Source of the DNA: an uncultured Lachnoanaerobaculum sp.
Lineage (GTDB): Bacteria > Bacillota > Clostridia > Lachnospirales > Lachnospiraceae
DNA length: 8,035 nucleotides
Reading direction: 5' to 3'
Assembly: GCA_938041725.1 (NCBI GenBank)
Contig: CALISX010000530.1
Span: 1 to 8,035 of the forward strand
Shown here in pieces: positions 1 to 6,948 of this stretch (positions are counted from its first letter, which is position 1; each line of letters begins with the position of its first letter). The notes under the pieces are model-generated. The model did not search any database and had not been told where the DNA came from. It worked only from the letters and a program-made list of their open reading frames with translations. Made by a program: the position numbers and the translations under genes.

Positions 1-1997
1 GCCTCCTGGTCATATACAAAGTAATCCCCGGGAATATCCGACAAACGCACAAAGCCCTCCACCGTATTCTCCAGCTCCACAAACAGCCCGAAACCCGTGA
101 CTCCGCTGATTACTCCCTCAAACTCCTCCCCCAGGTGACGAAGCATGTATTCGCATTTTTTATATTTTACCGTTTCCCGCTCCGCCTCCTCAGCCCTTCG
201 TTCCATAACAGAGGCTTGTTCCGCCACATGGGGGAGAATGGCCCGGTAATACTCCAGCTTCTTTTTTTGGATTCCCCCCTGTATATTTTCTTTTATAATA
301 CGGTGAATCTGCAGATCCGGGTAGCGTCTTATGGGGGAAGTAAAATGGGTGTAATACTTGGCCGCCAGCCCGTAATGCCCCAGACATTCCGTATCATACC
401 TGGCCTGCTTCATACTGCGCAGCATAATCCGGCTGATGACAGCCTCCCCAGGTGTGCCGGTAATTTTTTGCAAAAGTTTTTGCAGCTCCTTGGATAAAAT
501 ATCTCCGTTTTTTTGCCGCAAAGAAAAACCAAACTGGTTGATAAAAATCCCCAGGCTTTTGAGCTTCTCCGGATCCGGTTTTTCATGCACCCGGTACAAA
601 AAGGGAAGTTCCTGCCAAAAGTATTCCTCTGCCACAGTTTCATTGGCCGCCAGCATGAAGTCCTCGATTAAATTTGTAGCAGCATTTCTTTCATAGGGCT
701 TAATGTCCACCGCCCGGCCCCTTTGGTCTAAAATCACCTTGCTCTCCGGCAGATCAAAATCAATGGCCCCTCTTCTTTCCCGGTTTTTTCGCAAAAGCCG
801 GGACACCCTTGCAAAATCCTTAAATAAAGATATATATTCCTTATACTGCTTTCTTTGGGGGGCCTCCTTTTCCATCAAAATGGCATTCACATCGGTATAG
901 GTCATCCTCTGGTTGACTTGAATGATGCTTTCTGTAATTTCATGCCCCACTATATGTCCCTTTTCATCAATATCCATGATACAGGAAAGGGCCAGTCTGT
1001 CCTCCCCCTGGTTCAGGGAACAGATGCCATTGCTTAGCTCCGGAGGGAGCATGGGAATGACCCGGTCCACCAGGTAAACACTGGTGCCCCGCTTCAGCGC
1101 TTCCCAGTCCAGGGCGCTTCCCTGCCTTACATAATGGCTCACATCCGCAATATGCACCCCCAGACGCCACAGCGCCCCCTCCCGCTCCAATGTAACGGCA
1201 TCATCCAGATCCTTGGCATCCTCTCCGTCAATGGTTACAGTAACCAGATCCCTGAAATCCCTGCGTTCCGGAGTAAGGCGAAGGGATTCCAAATGCTTAG
1301 CCTCCTCCCTCACCTCCGGGGGAAATTCTCTGGGCAGGGAAAAACTCTCCGCCAGAGATAGAATATCCACCCCCTTTTCATTTTTCTTTCCCAAAATCTC
1401 CACCACCCGGCCCTCGGGCTTTTTCTTCCCTTCCCCAAAGGAAAGCAGTTCCACCACCACCTTGTCTCCGGTTTTGGCCTGTTCGGAAAGGCCTGGTCCG
1501 ATGTGGATATCCCTTTGAATTTTGATATCATCCGGCAGCACAAAGCCAAAGGCATTGTTTTGCCGATACATTCCCACCAGAGTTTTGTTGGCATGGTCTA
1601 AAATCCGCACCACATGCCCCTCCTGTCTTTTCCCCGGAGGGGCCTCCTCCAGCATCACCTGAACCCGGTCTTTATGCAGGGCGTTTTTAATCCCCTCTGC
1701 CGGAATAAAAATATCCTCTTCCATGCCTTCCACCCGGACAAAACCAAAACCTCTGGGATTGGCCAAAAATTCTCCCTCAACAAGTCTGGCCTTTGCCTTG
1801 ATGAACTTCCCTTTTTTGGTTCGTTCCACCTTTCCCTGGGCAATCAAGGCCAGCAGCACCTCTTCCAGCTCTCTGCGGTTTTCCCTGGTGATACCAAAGA
1901 ATACTGCCATCTCCTTGATCTTCATGGGAACATACAGGGGATCCCCCAAGAAGTCCATGACCATCTTTTTTCGTTTCTCTAAATCCTTTATTTCCAT
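1..1997 (-). CDS. rnr: Ribonuclease R (3'-5' exoribonuclease, RNB family), 3' end cut by window edge
   Basis: Processive hydrolytic 3'-5' exoribonuclease of the RNase II/RNB family, acting in the cytoplasm on structured RNA and in mRNA and rRNA turnover. The visible 665 codons show the full RNase R order: an N-terminal winged-helix-like segment (about 1-68), two cold-shock OB domains (about 70-135, containing NPRGFGFV, and 139-205, containing NNAFGFVLPDD), and the RNB catalytic domain (about 235-600). Catalytic Mg-binding acidic residues are intact in IDGEDAKDLDDAV (D257, D263, D265, D266). GVHIADVSHYV, the SNGICSLNQGEDR stretch and HFTSPIRRYPDLQIHR (R557, R558) are also family hallmarks. The S1 domain starts near 622 (FEGVISGVTGFGLFVELE) and is truncated by the window, not by mutation. 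The start at 1997 is the first ATG after an in-frame stop at 2022-2024. AGGAAAG lies just upstream with rather short spacing. There is no sign of frameshift. Confidence 0.96.
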   Translation of the reverse strand, partial: MEIKDLEKRKKMVMDFLGDPLYVPMKIKEMAVFFGITRENRRELEEVLLALIAQGKVERTKKGKFIKAKARLVEGEFLANPRGFGFVRVEGMEEDIFIPAEGIKNALHKDRVQVMLEEAPPGKRQEGHVVRILDHANKTLVGMYRQNNAFGFVLPDDIKIQRDIHIGPGLSEQAKTGDKVVVELLSFGEGKKKPEGRVVEILGKKNEKGVDILSLAESFSLPREFPPEVREEAKHLESLRLTPERRDFRDLVTVTIDGEDAKDLDDAVTLEREGALWRLGVHIADVSHYVRQGSALDWEALKRGTSVYLVDRVIPMLPPELSNGICSLNQGEDRLALSCIMDIDEKGHIVGHEITESIIQVNQRMTYTDVNAILMEKEAPQRKQYKEYISLFKDFARVSRLLRKNRERRGAIDFDLPESKVILDQRGRAVDIKPYERNAATNLIEDFMLAANETVAEEYFWQELPFLYRVHEKPDPEKLKSLGIFINQFGFSLRQKNGDILSKELQKLLQKITGTPGEAVISRIMLRSMKQARYDTECLGHYGLAAKYYTHFTSPIRRYPDLQIHRIIKENIQGGIQKKKLEYYRAILPHVAEQASVMERRAEEAERETVKYKKCEYMLRHLGEEFEGVISGVTGFGLFVELENTVEGFVRLSDIPGDYFVYDQE

Positions 1998-2046
1998 TCT
2001 TTCCTGTTTTCTTCCTAAAATCTACATCGGGCTGCCATGATTGTAA
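1998..2046 (-). promoter_or_regulatory. Short leader between terminator and RNase R start (promoter expected, not convincingly seen)
   Basis: About 50 bases separate the terminator T-run from the RNase R ATG. If the terminator is efficient, the promoter of the RNase R gene must lie here or overlap the terminator. The only candidate I can see is TTGTTA (2044-2049) and TAGATT (2019-2024) with a 19-base spacer, each matching consensus at 4 of 6 positions, which is weak. Two purine-rich stretches could act as the ribosome binding site: AGGAAAG (1999-2005), about 4 bases from the ATG if the core AGGA is used, and AGGAAG (2011-2016), about 13 bases away. Neither spacing is ideal. Confidence 0.3.
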
Positions 2047-2082
2047 CAAAAAAAGACCTCCAGCTCAAGAAAGCTGGAGGTC
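2047..2082 (-). terminator. Rho-independent terminator of the protease operon
   Basis: Read on the minus strand, a perfect 11-bp stem GACCTCCAGCT / AGCTGGAGGTC (2072-2082 and 2055-2065) encloses a 6-base loop (2066-2071). It is followed directly by seven T residues (2054-2048) and then GTT. It sits 55 bases after the protease stop codon and before the RNase R gene, as expected for the end of the two-gene protease unit. The plus strand has no T run after the stem, so it should work in one direction only. Confidence 0.93.
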
Positions 2083-2137
2083 CGGTTATCCGTTCCTCTT
2101 TCAAAAGCTATGATAAAGGACAAGGCATGCTTGTTTT

Positions 2138-5100
2138 TTATGGAGCAGAGGAGGCGCTCTCTCCCGATGCTGTCCGATACAGATACACCCTTAGCTCCCT
2201 CTTTCCCCCTGCCAAATCCACAGCCAGCAGCCGGATTTCATTCTGGCCCGGATGGAGGGAAACCTCTATCTCCTTTTCAATCGCCACTCCTCCCTGTATA
2301 AAGGTTTGGTCGGTTTTATCCGCCATGCCCACCAGAGAATCATTCCGATAGAGCTTGAGCTTTAAAGAGTCGTCTTTGGCAGAAATCCTGATCCTTGCCA
2401 CAGCATCCCCCAGCTTTCTGTCTGCCACCTGGTAGGATACCTGGGGCAGGGTTTGATCCAGAAAAAACCGCCGGACAATACTGGCTGTTTCTTGATTTTT
2501 GGTCAGCAGCCTGGCCTTTAGATTGACTCCAAAGCCCTTGGGCTTGATTTTTGTCTCAAAGAAATACCCTACACCATTTCTCAGCATACCAGAGAGACTT
2601 CCTATTTTGGGATAATCCAATGTGAAATCCTCCTTATGCAAAACCACTTCTTCTCCCAAAGGGTTCCCTTCTGCATCCACCAAAAACAAGGATAAGGATT
2701 CTATTTCGTCCCCGGGCTTAATATTTCCCACAAAACCCTTGACGGAAATATTTCCATCCACCAGATTTTTCTCTCCCAGCACATCCAAAAGCCCCGGACT
2801 TTGGATAAAGATGACAGGATACCTTTGCTTTTTGGCATTGCTGCCGGTGGCCTGTTCTTCCATGCCATCTTTAGTCCCTTCCTCCCGGGAAGGGGCCTGG
2901 GCATTGGAGGAGGTGGCCTTTGGATTTTCATATTCCAGAATCAAACTGGCTTCCCCCTGAATGGGAAGACATAGATAAATGGAATAAGAAGAAAGGGAAT
3001 AGCCGGTTTTTCCCTCTACAATATCAAAATTCATCCTTTTTTTCAATATCTGGTCCACGCCCCCCTGCCGGAGAATCACAGAGTGGATTTTCTTATCCGC
3101 CCCCGGGGCAAAAACTCCCTCCAACCGCAGGATACCGGTTTCCACCTGGATTTTTTTAGTCAAAGGATCCACATACACCCTTTGGTTGTCTACCTTGATC
3201 TCCTGGAATTCCTTGGAATCAAAGGCAGAAAGATCCAGATCCACCTGGGTTTTTGGAATGATCCGGGGCATGGTTCCCTCTTTGACGGTGGTATACACTT
3301 CCAGAGCAGAGGTCAGTCCCTCCACCTCTATGGTAACAAAATTTTCCTCCGGATCGTATTGGAAATGATAGGGCGCCAAATGCTCATACTGCACCTCTCC
3401 TTCCTTCATAAAAAAGGTTTGCTTTTTCATTTTCCGGATACTGAACTGATGGAGATACTTCCCCTTGGGAAGCTGAATTTTGATGACAGCCCTTTCACCA
3501 TCCACTCCATAGATTTCCCGGTCCAGCAGGTGGTCATTGACATAGACCTGAGCCCCTGCTTTTTTCAGGTCATAGGCATAGTTCATAAAAATAACGCTGC
3601 TGTAATTTTTGCTTTCTCCCGTGGGTACAATCACCTGTTCCGAATTGGTCAGCATATCCTGGGCCAGTACCATCACATGGCTGGTATCTGCAAAATAGTC
3701 GGTGACAATCTCCACCGGACGGTTTCTGTTTCCATTTCGGTTCACAAAAATCTCTGTGTTGTCCTCCGGTGTCCGGGGAATCAGTTCTCCTGGGATAATC
3801 AACTTCCCCTCCTCCACCTTGGGAAGAAGCTTTCCCTCCCGCATGGCTTCATCGGTGAAGGTCAGCTTGACATACTTGCTGTACTTGGGAATCCTGGCCC
3901 CGGAGGACTCCTCCACATATTTCATAGACTGGAGATATACATCCGCCAGACCGCTTCCTGTATCCTCCACCTGAAAGGTAATCCGTTTCATCCGGTCCCC
4001 CAGGTCCTGCATCAAAACCCTTTCCCCTCCGATGTCCAAAAACCGGGGAGAGGTTGTATCACATTTAATGGGATAATCATAAATCTGCTCCTTCTGTTCT
4101 CCCAAGCCTCCGGTATTTAACCTGGCCTTGATGCGGTAGATATATTCCCTGCCCTCCTGGAGTCTTTCCCCGGAAAGCAGACCGTCCCAAAGGGAATCCG
4201 GCATGATCCGAAAGCTCTTGTTCACATCCAGACGATACAGCTTCCGGACAGACCGGCTCATACCCAGGGTCCGCAGCTCCTGTCCCGTCTCCCCATCCAG
4301 TATGGAATAGGTTAGTTCTTCAATGTTTCGAAGGGGTGCAATGCGGACCCCCACCTTTCCGTAGTATTCATTTCCCGGCGCAAAATACAGGGTGTTTTCC
4401 ACCACGGGCAAAGCCAGCAAATGTTCTGTTACAAACAAAGAAGAGGTTATTTTATTATCCTGATTCGCATACAGCTGCACCGACCTTTCAGCTCCCTGCT
4501 TTTCCGGAAGCTGGAAGGCATCCAAAGCCCTGGCGCTGCTCCAATCTCCGTAAAAGCCCAAAAAGGGAACACTTAAATCCTGGGTATTGATGCCCTTTAG
4601 ATAGATAAATCCCTCTAAAAAATTGTTTTCCCTCAGAGCGTCCCCGTCAGAATAATCAAATTCCATGGTGACTATCCTGCTTTCCCCTGCCTTTACCTCT
4701 ACTGTTTCCTCTTTGTTGTCCTGATCTGAAAGCAAATGCCCTGGAATGCCGCTTCGCCTTCCTCCTTCTGCCGGTTCATAAATGGCCTCCCCATATACAG
4801 AATAGATCTTGTCTTCTTTGGAGAAATTCTGTATCCGCAGCCTGGCCTGGAACTTTTTTTCCTGTAACTGCCCCAGCTCCAGCTTTCCATCCTCCAAAGC
4901 ATCATGGGTGCCGGTGGCCGTTACCAAGGCTCCGCTCTCCAAAGCCCCCTTTATATCCATGGCTCCTGCTCCCTGCTGACGGACAAAATACGGGGTGCTA
5001 CCCCCATAGGAATCTGCATCCACAATGGGAACGGCGGTATTCATCAAAAGGGTTTTGGCCAGATCCGCCGGATTGCCCTCCAGCTTTTGTTCCTTCAGGT

Positions 5101-6937
5101 ACTGCATGGCCAGGGCTGCTGCTCCGGCCACCTGGGGGGCTGCCATGGAGGTTCCGGACATATTTTGATACCCATCATCCTCCTTGGTGGAATAAATATT
5201 GCCGCCGGGAGCCGTGATTTCCGGTTTCATCCTCAGATCCGGCGTAGGGCCCCAGGAGGAAAAGGTGGACATACGCCCGGCCAAAGGGTTATTGACAGCC
5301 ACCGGCTGTGTGTGAATGTTCAAAGTAAAACGCATGGAATAAAGGCTTTCCTCTTTGATGGCCTCATAGGTGGAACGCTTGATTCTGGCTGTCACAAAAG
5401 CAGCGGCTCTGCCTGTGATCTCCAGGGAGGAGCCGATTTTTTCCCCCTGGGCAGCGCTGTTATACAGCACCAAAGCCAGAGGATTCTTTTGGGCTGTCTG
5501 ATCCAGTATCTCCCCAAAACCTGCTGTTTTATCCGGGATTTCCACCAGGGCAATTTTTCCCTGGAGATTGACTGAGGCTAGGTTCTGTCCCTGTCCCAGA
5601 TCCACAAACTTTCCCGATACAATTCCTTTTTGTCCCTCCGGCACCTGGATGGTTATATTGTCCTGCACCTCTCTGCCATTCCGATCCTTCCAGGTCAGGA
5701 TGGGAACCGTTTTTTTGGTATTTTCCATAGACGCCACCGCCATCCCCGGCTCATCCAGAGCTGGATTGGCAATCAGTGCTGTATCATAATTTTCCTCCAA
5801 AGCCTTTTCCCCATACCGGTTCCCATCCATTAAGCTTCCGTCATTTCCTGCCGCAATGCTTACAAAGCCCCCTGCCTTTTTGGCCCGCTCCATCCCCTTT
5901 TCCTCAGGGTACTCCCTGCCCTCAATGGAAAAGCCTGCAGCGGAGCCCAGACTCATATTCACCGCATCCGCCTTCAGGGTAATGGCATCATCCAAAGCCT
6001 TAAGCCAAATGTCGGTAAAGGTGGTGGGATACTGCAGATCATCTGAAAAAATCTTCATGGCCAGGATCTGGGCCTCTGGAGCCACCCCATATAAACCGGC
6101 CTCTGCATCATTGGCTCCCACAATCCCTGCCACATGCATCCCATGCATCACACCATAGCTGTCATAGAGATTGTCACTGTGGTCATAATAATTATATCCA
6201 TAGGGGATTTTGGCAGAATAATATTTTCCCTTTAGGTGGTTTTCCCGGATCAGCCTCCGGCTGGCCCCCTCATCCAGCTTCACCCCCTCCTCCTTTTGCA
6301 GATGAAAGGCCTTATGACGGTAGTCCAGCCCGGAATCAATCACGGCCACCACCATTCCCTCCCCCCTGTATCGAAGGCTGTTGTGTACATAATCGGAGCC
6401 AATCATTTCCGAGGAGGATTGCAGCAATGGCCTGGCATACTCCTGGGCAATGTATACATGGCTCACCCCCTCTATCTCTTCCAGCCGGTTAATATCCTTT
6501 TCCTGTACGGAAAAGGCCATTCCATTCAGCACCGTATCATAGCTTCTGAGCTGGGAGGTGTCCACCTCTACTTCCGAGCGAATCTCCTGCAGGGTCTTTT
6601 TTTGATCCTTCAAGATCTCCTGGGTTTTTTTCTCAATAAATTTTTCAGGCAGTTCCGAATATTCCTGGTCCCTGGCAATGGCCTCCTCTAAAATCGAATT
6701 TTTTTCCAGTTCCACAATAACCCGAACCGGTTGATCTCCCGGTATTTCCTCTGTCTCCTCCCGGGCTTTGCCGTCTGATCTTTGGGACTGCTCCCATTCC
6801 CCCCTGGGCAAATCCTCCTGTTCAGCCTGGAAAGGGACATTGTCCCCCTCCTGGCTGGCCTGGGCCGGCACCATCAGGCCAATCTGACAAATGGTCAGGC
6901 AAAGGGCCAGCACAGCCCCTATCTGTCTCTTTTTCAT
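2138..6937 (-). CDS. Large secreted subtilisin-family (S8) serine protease with multidomain C-terminal tail
   Basis: Extracellular serine endopeptidase of 1599 residues, similar in layout to the lactocepin / C5a-peptidase branch of S8. Seen in order: Sec signal peptide (1-27, likely cut after PAQA), an acidic spacer (28-66), and an inhibitor I9-like propeptide (about 67-168, ending VLNGMAFSV ... IEGVSHVY). The catalytic domain has Asp201 (VAVIDSGLD), His265 (HGMHVAG), oxyanion Asn365 (AAGND) and Ser597 (MSGTSMAAPQVAGAAAL). A PA-like insert lies between Asn365 and Ser597 (about 415-545). An Fn3-like domain (about 685-800) follows, then Ig-like segments near 960-1100, a region near 1100-1330 I cannot classify, a disordered linker (1338-1372) with two SNA motifs, and two further beta modules (1373-1495, 1496-1590; the last contains HPGQNEIRLLAVDLAGG). 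The second His-box residue is Met instead of the usual Thr. The end SGESASSAP has no LPXTG, SLH repeats or transmembrane helix. The physiological substrate is unknown; nutrition, adhesin processing or host-protein cleavage are all possible. The reading frame is intact. Confidence 0.95.
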   Translation of the reverse strand: MKKRQIGAVLALCLTICQIGLMVPAQASQEGDNVPFQAEQEDLPRGEWEQSQRSDGKAREETEEIPGDQPVRVIVELEKNSILEEAIARDQEYSELPEKFIEKKTQEILKDQKKTLQEIRSEVEVDTSQLRSYDTVLNGMAFSVQEKDINRLEEIEGVSHVYIAQEYARPLLQSSSEMIGSDYVHNSLRYRGEGMVVAVIDSGLDYRHKAFHLQKEEGVKLDEGASRRLIRENHLKGKYYSAKIPYGYNYYDHSDNLYDSYGVMHGMHVAGIVGANDAEAGLYGVAPEAQILAMKIFSDDLQYPTTFTDIWLKALDDAITLKADAVNMSLGSAAGFSIEGREYPEEKGMERAKKAGGFVSIAAGNDGSLMDGNRYGEKALEENYDTALIANPALDEPGMAVASMENTKKTVPILTWKDRNGREVQDNITIQVPEGQKGIVSGKFVDLGQGQNLASVNLQGKIALVEIPDKTAGFGEILDQTAQKNPLALVLYNSAAQGEKIGSSLEITGRAAAFVTARIKRSTYEAIKEESLYSMRFTLNIHTQPVAVNNPLAGRMSTFSSWGPTPDLRMKPEITAPGGNIYSTKEDDGYQNMSGTSMAAPQVAGAAALAMQYLKEQKLEGNPADLAKTLLMNTAVPIVDADSYGGSTPYFVRQQGAGAMDIKGALESGALVTATGTHDALEDGKLELGQLQEKKFQARLRIQNFSKEDKIYSVYGEAIYEPAEGGRRSGIPGHLLSDQDNKEETVEVKAGESRIVTMEFDYSDGDALRENNFLEGFIYLKGINTQDLSVPFLGFYGDWSSARALDAFQLPEKQGAERSVQLYANQDNKITSSLFVTEHLLALPVVENTLYFAPGNEYYGKVGVRIAPLRNIEELTYSILDGETGQELRTLGMSRSVRKLYRLDVNKSFRIMPDSLWDGLLSGERLQEGREYIYRIKARLNTGGLGEQKEQIYDYPIKCDTTSPRFLDIGGERVLMQDLGDRMKRITFQVEDTGSGLADVYLQSMKYVEESSGARIPKYSKYVKLTFTDEAMREGKLLPKVEEGKLIIPGELIPRTPEDNTEIFVNRNGNRNRPVEIVTDYFADTSHVMVLAQDMLTNSEQVIVPTGESKNYSSVIFMNYAYDLKKAGAQVYVNDHLLDREIYGVDGERAVIKIQLPKGKYLHQFSIRKMKKQTFFMKEGEVQYEHLAPYHFQYDPEENFVTIEVEGLTSALEVYTTVKEGTMPRIIPKTQVDLDLSAFDSKEFQEIKVDNQRVYVDPLTKKIQVETGILRLEGVFAPGADKKIHSVILRQGGVDQILKKRMNFDIVEGKTGYSLSSYSIYLCLPIQGEASLILEYENPKATSSNAQAPSREEGTKDGMEEQATGSNAKKQRYPVIFIQSPGLLDVLGEKNLVDGNISVKGFVGNIKPGDEIESLSLFLVDAEGNPLGEEVVLHKEDFTLDYPKIGSLSGMLRNGVGYFFETKIKPKGFGVNLKARLLTKNQETASIVRRFFLDQTLPQVSYQVADRKLGDAVARIRISAKDDSLKLKLYRNDSLVGMADKTDQTFIQGGVAIEKEIEVSLHPGQNEIRLLAVDLAGGKRELRVYLYRTASGESASSAP

Positions 6938-6948
6938 ACTTCCCCCTA
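6938..6948 (-). promoter_or_regulatory. Ribosome binding site of the protease gene, overlapping the upstream stop
   Basis: On the minus strand the junction reads TAG GGGGAAGT ATG. The strong Shine-Dalgarno AGGGGGA (6941-6947) includes the last two bases of the upstream gene's TAG stop (6946-6948). Only 8 bases separate stop and start. Ribosomes ending the upstream gene would sit on this site, so translational coupling is expected. The site also supports the ATG at 6937 as the true start. Confidence 0.85.

Noticed and set aside
779..803. Hairpin-like CCCGGTTTT ... AAAAGCCGGG
   Set aside because: It is inside the RNase R coding sequence, has a bulge, and is not followed by a T run on the minus strand, so it is not a credible terminator.
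2138..2200. Possible sortase or membrane anchor at the protease C-terminus
   Set aside because: The last 30 residues are polar and contain no LPXTG-like motif, hydrophobic helix or basic tail.
2876..2894. Inverted repeat CCCTTCC ... GGAAGGG
   Set aside because: It lies in the low-complexity linker of the protease gene and has no T tract; it is likely a by-product of Arg/Glu/Gly codons.
3083..4120. Plus-strand open frame of 345 codons
   Set aside because: It lies fully opposite the intact protease gene, has no Shine-Dalgarno that I can see and no recognisable domain. It is best explained as an antisense shadow of the coding frame.
4904..5575. Plus-strand open frame of 223 codons opposite the protease catalytic domain
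   Set aside because: It is antisense to conserved S8 motifs; its composition follows the codons of the real gene and it has no domain signal.
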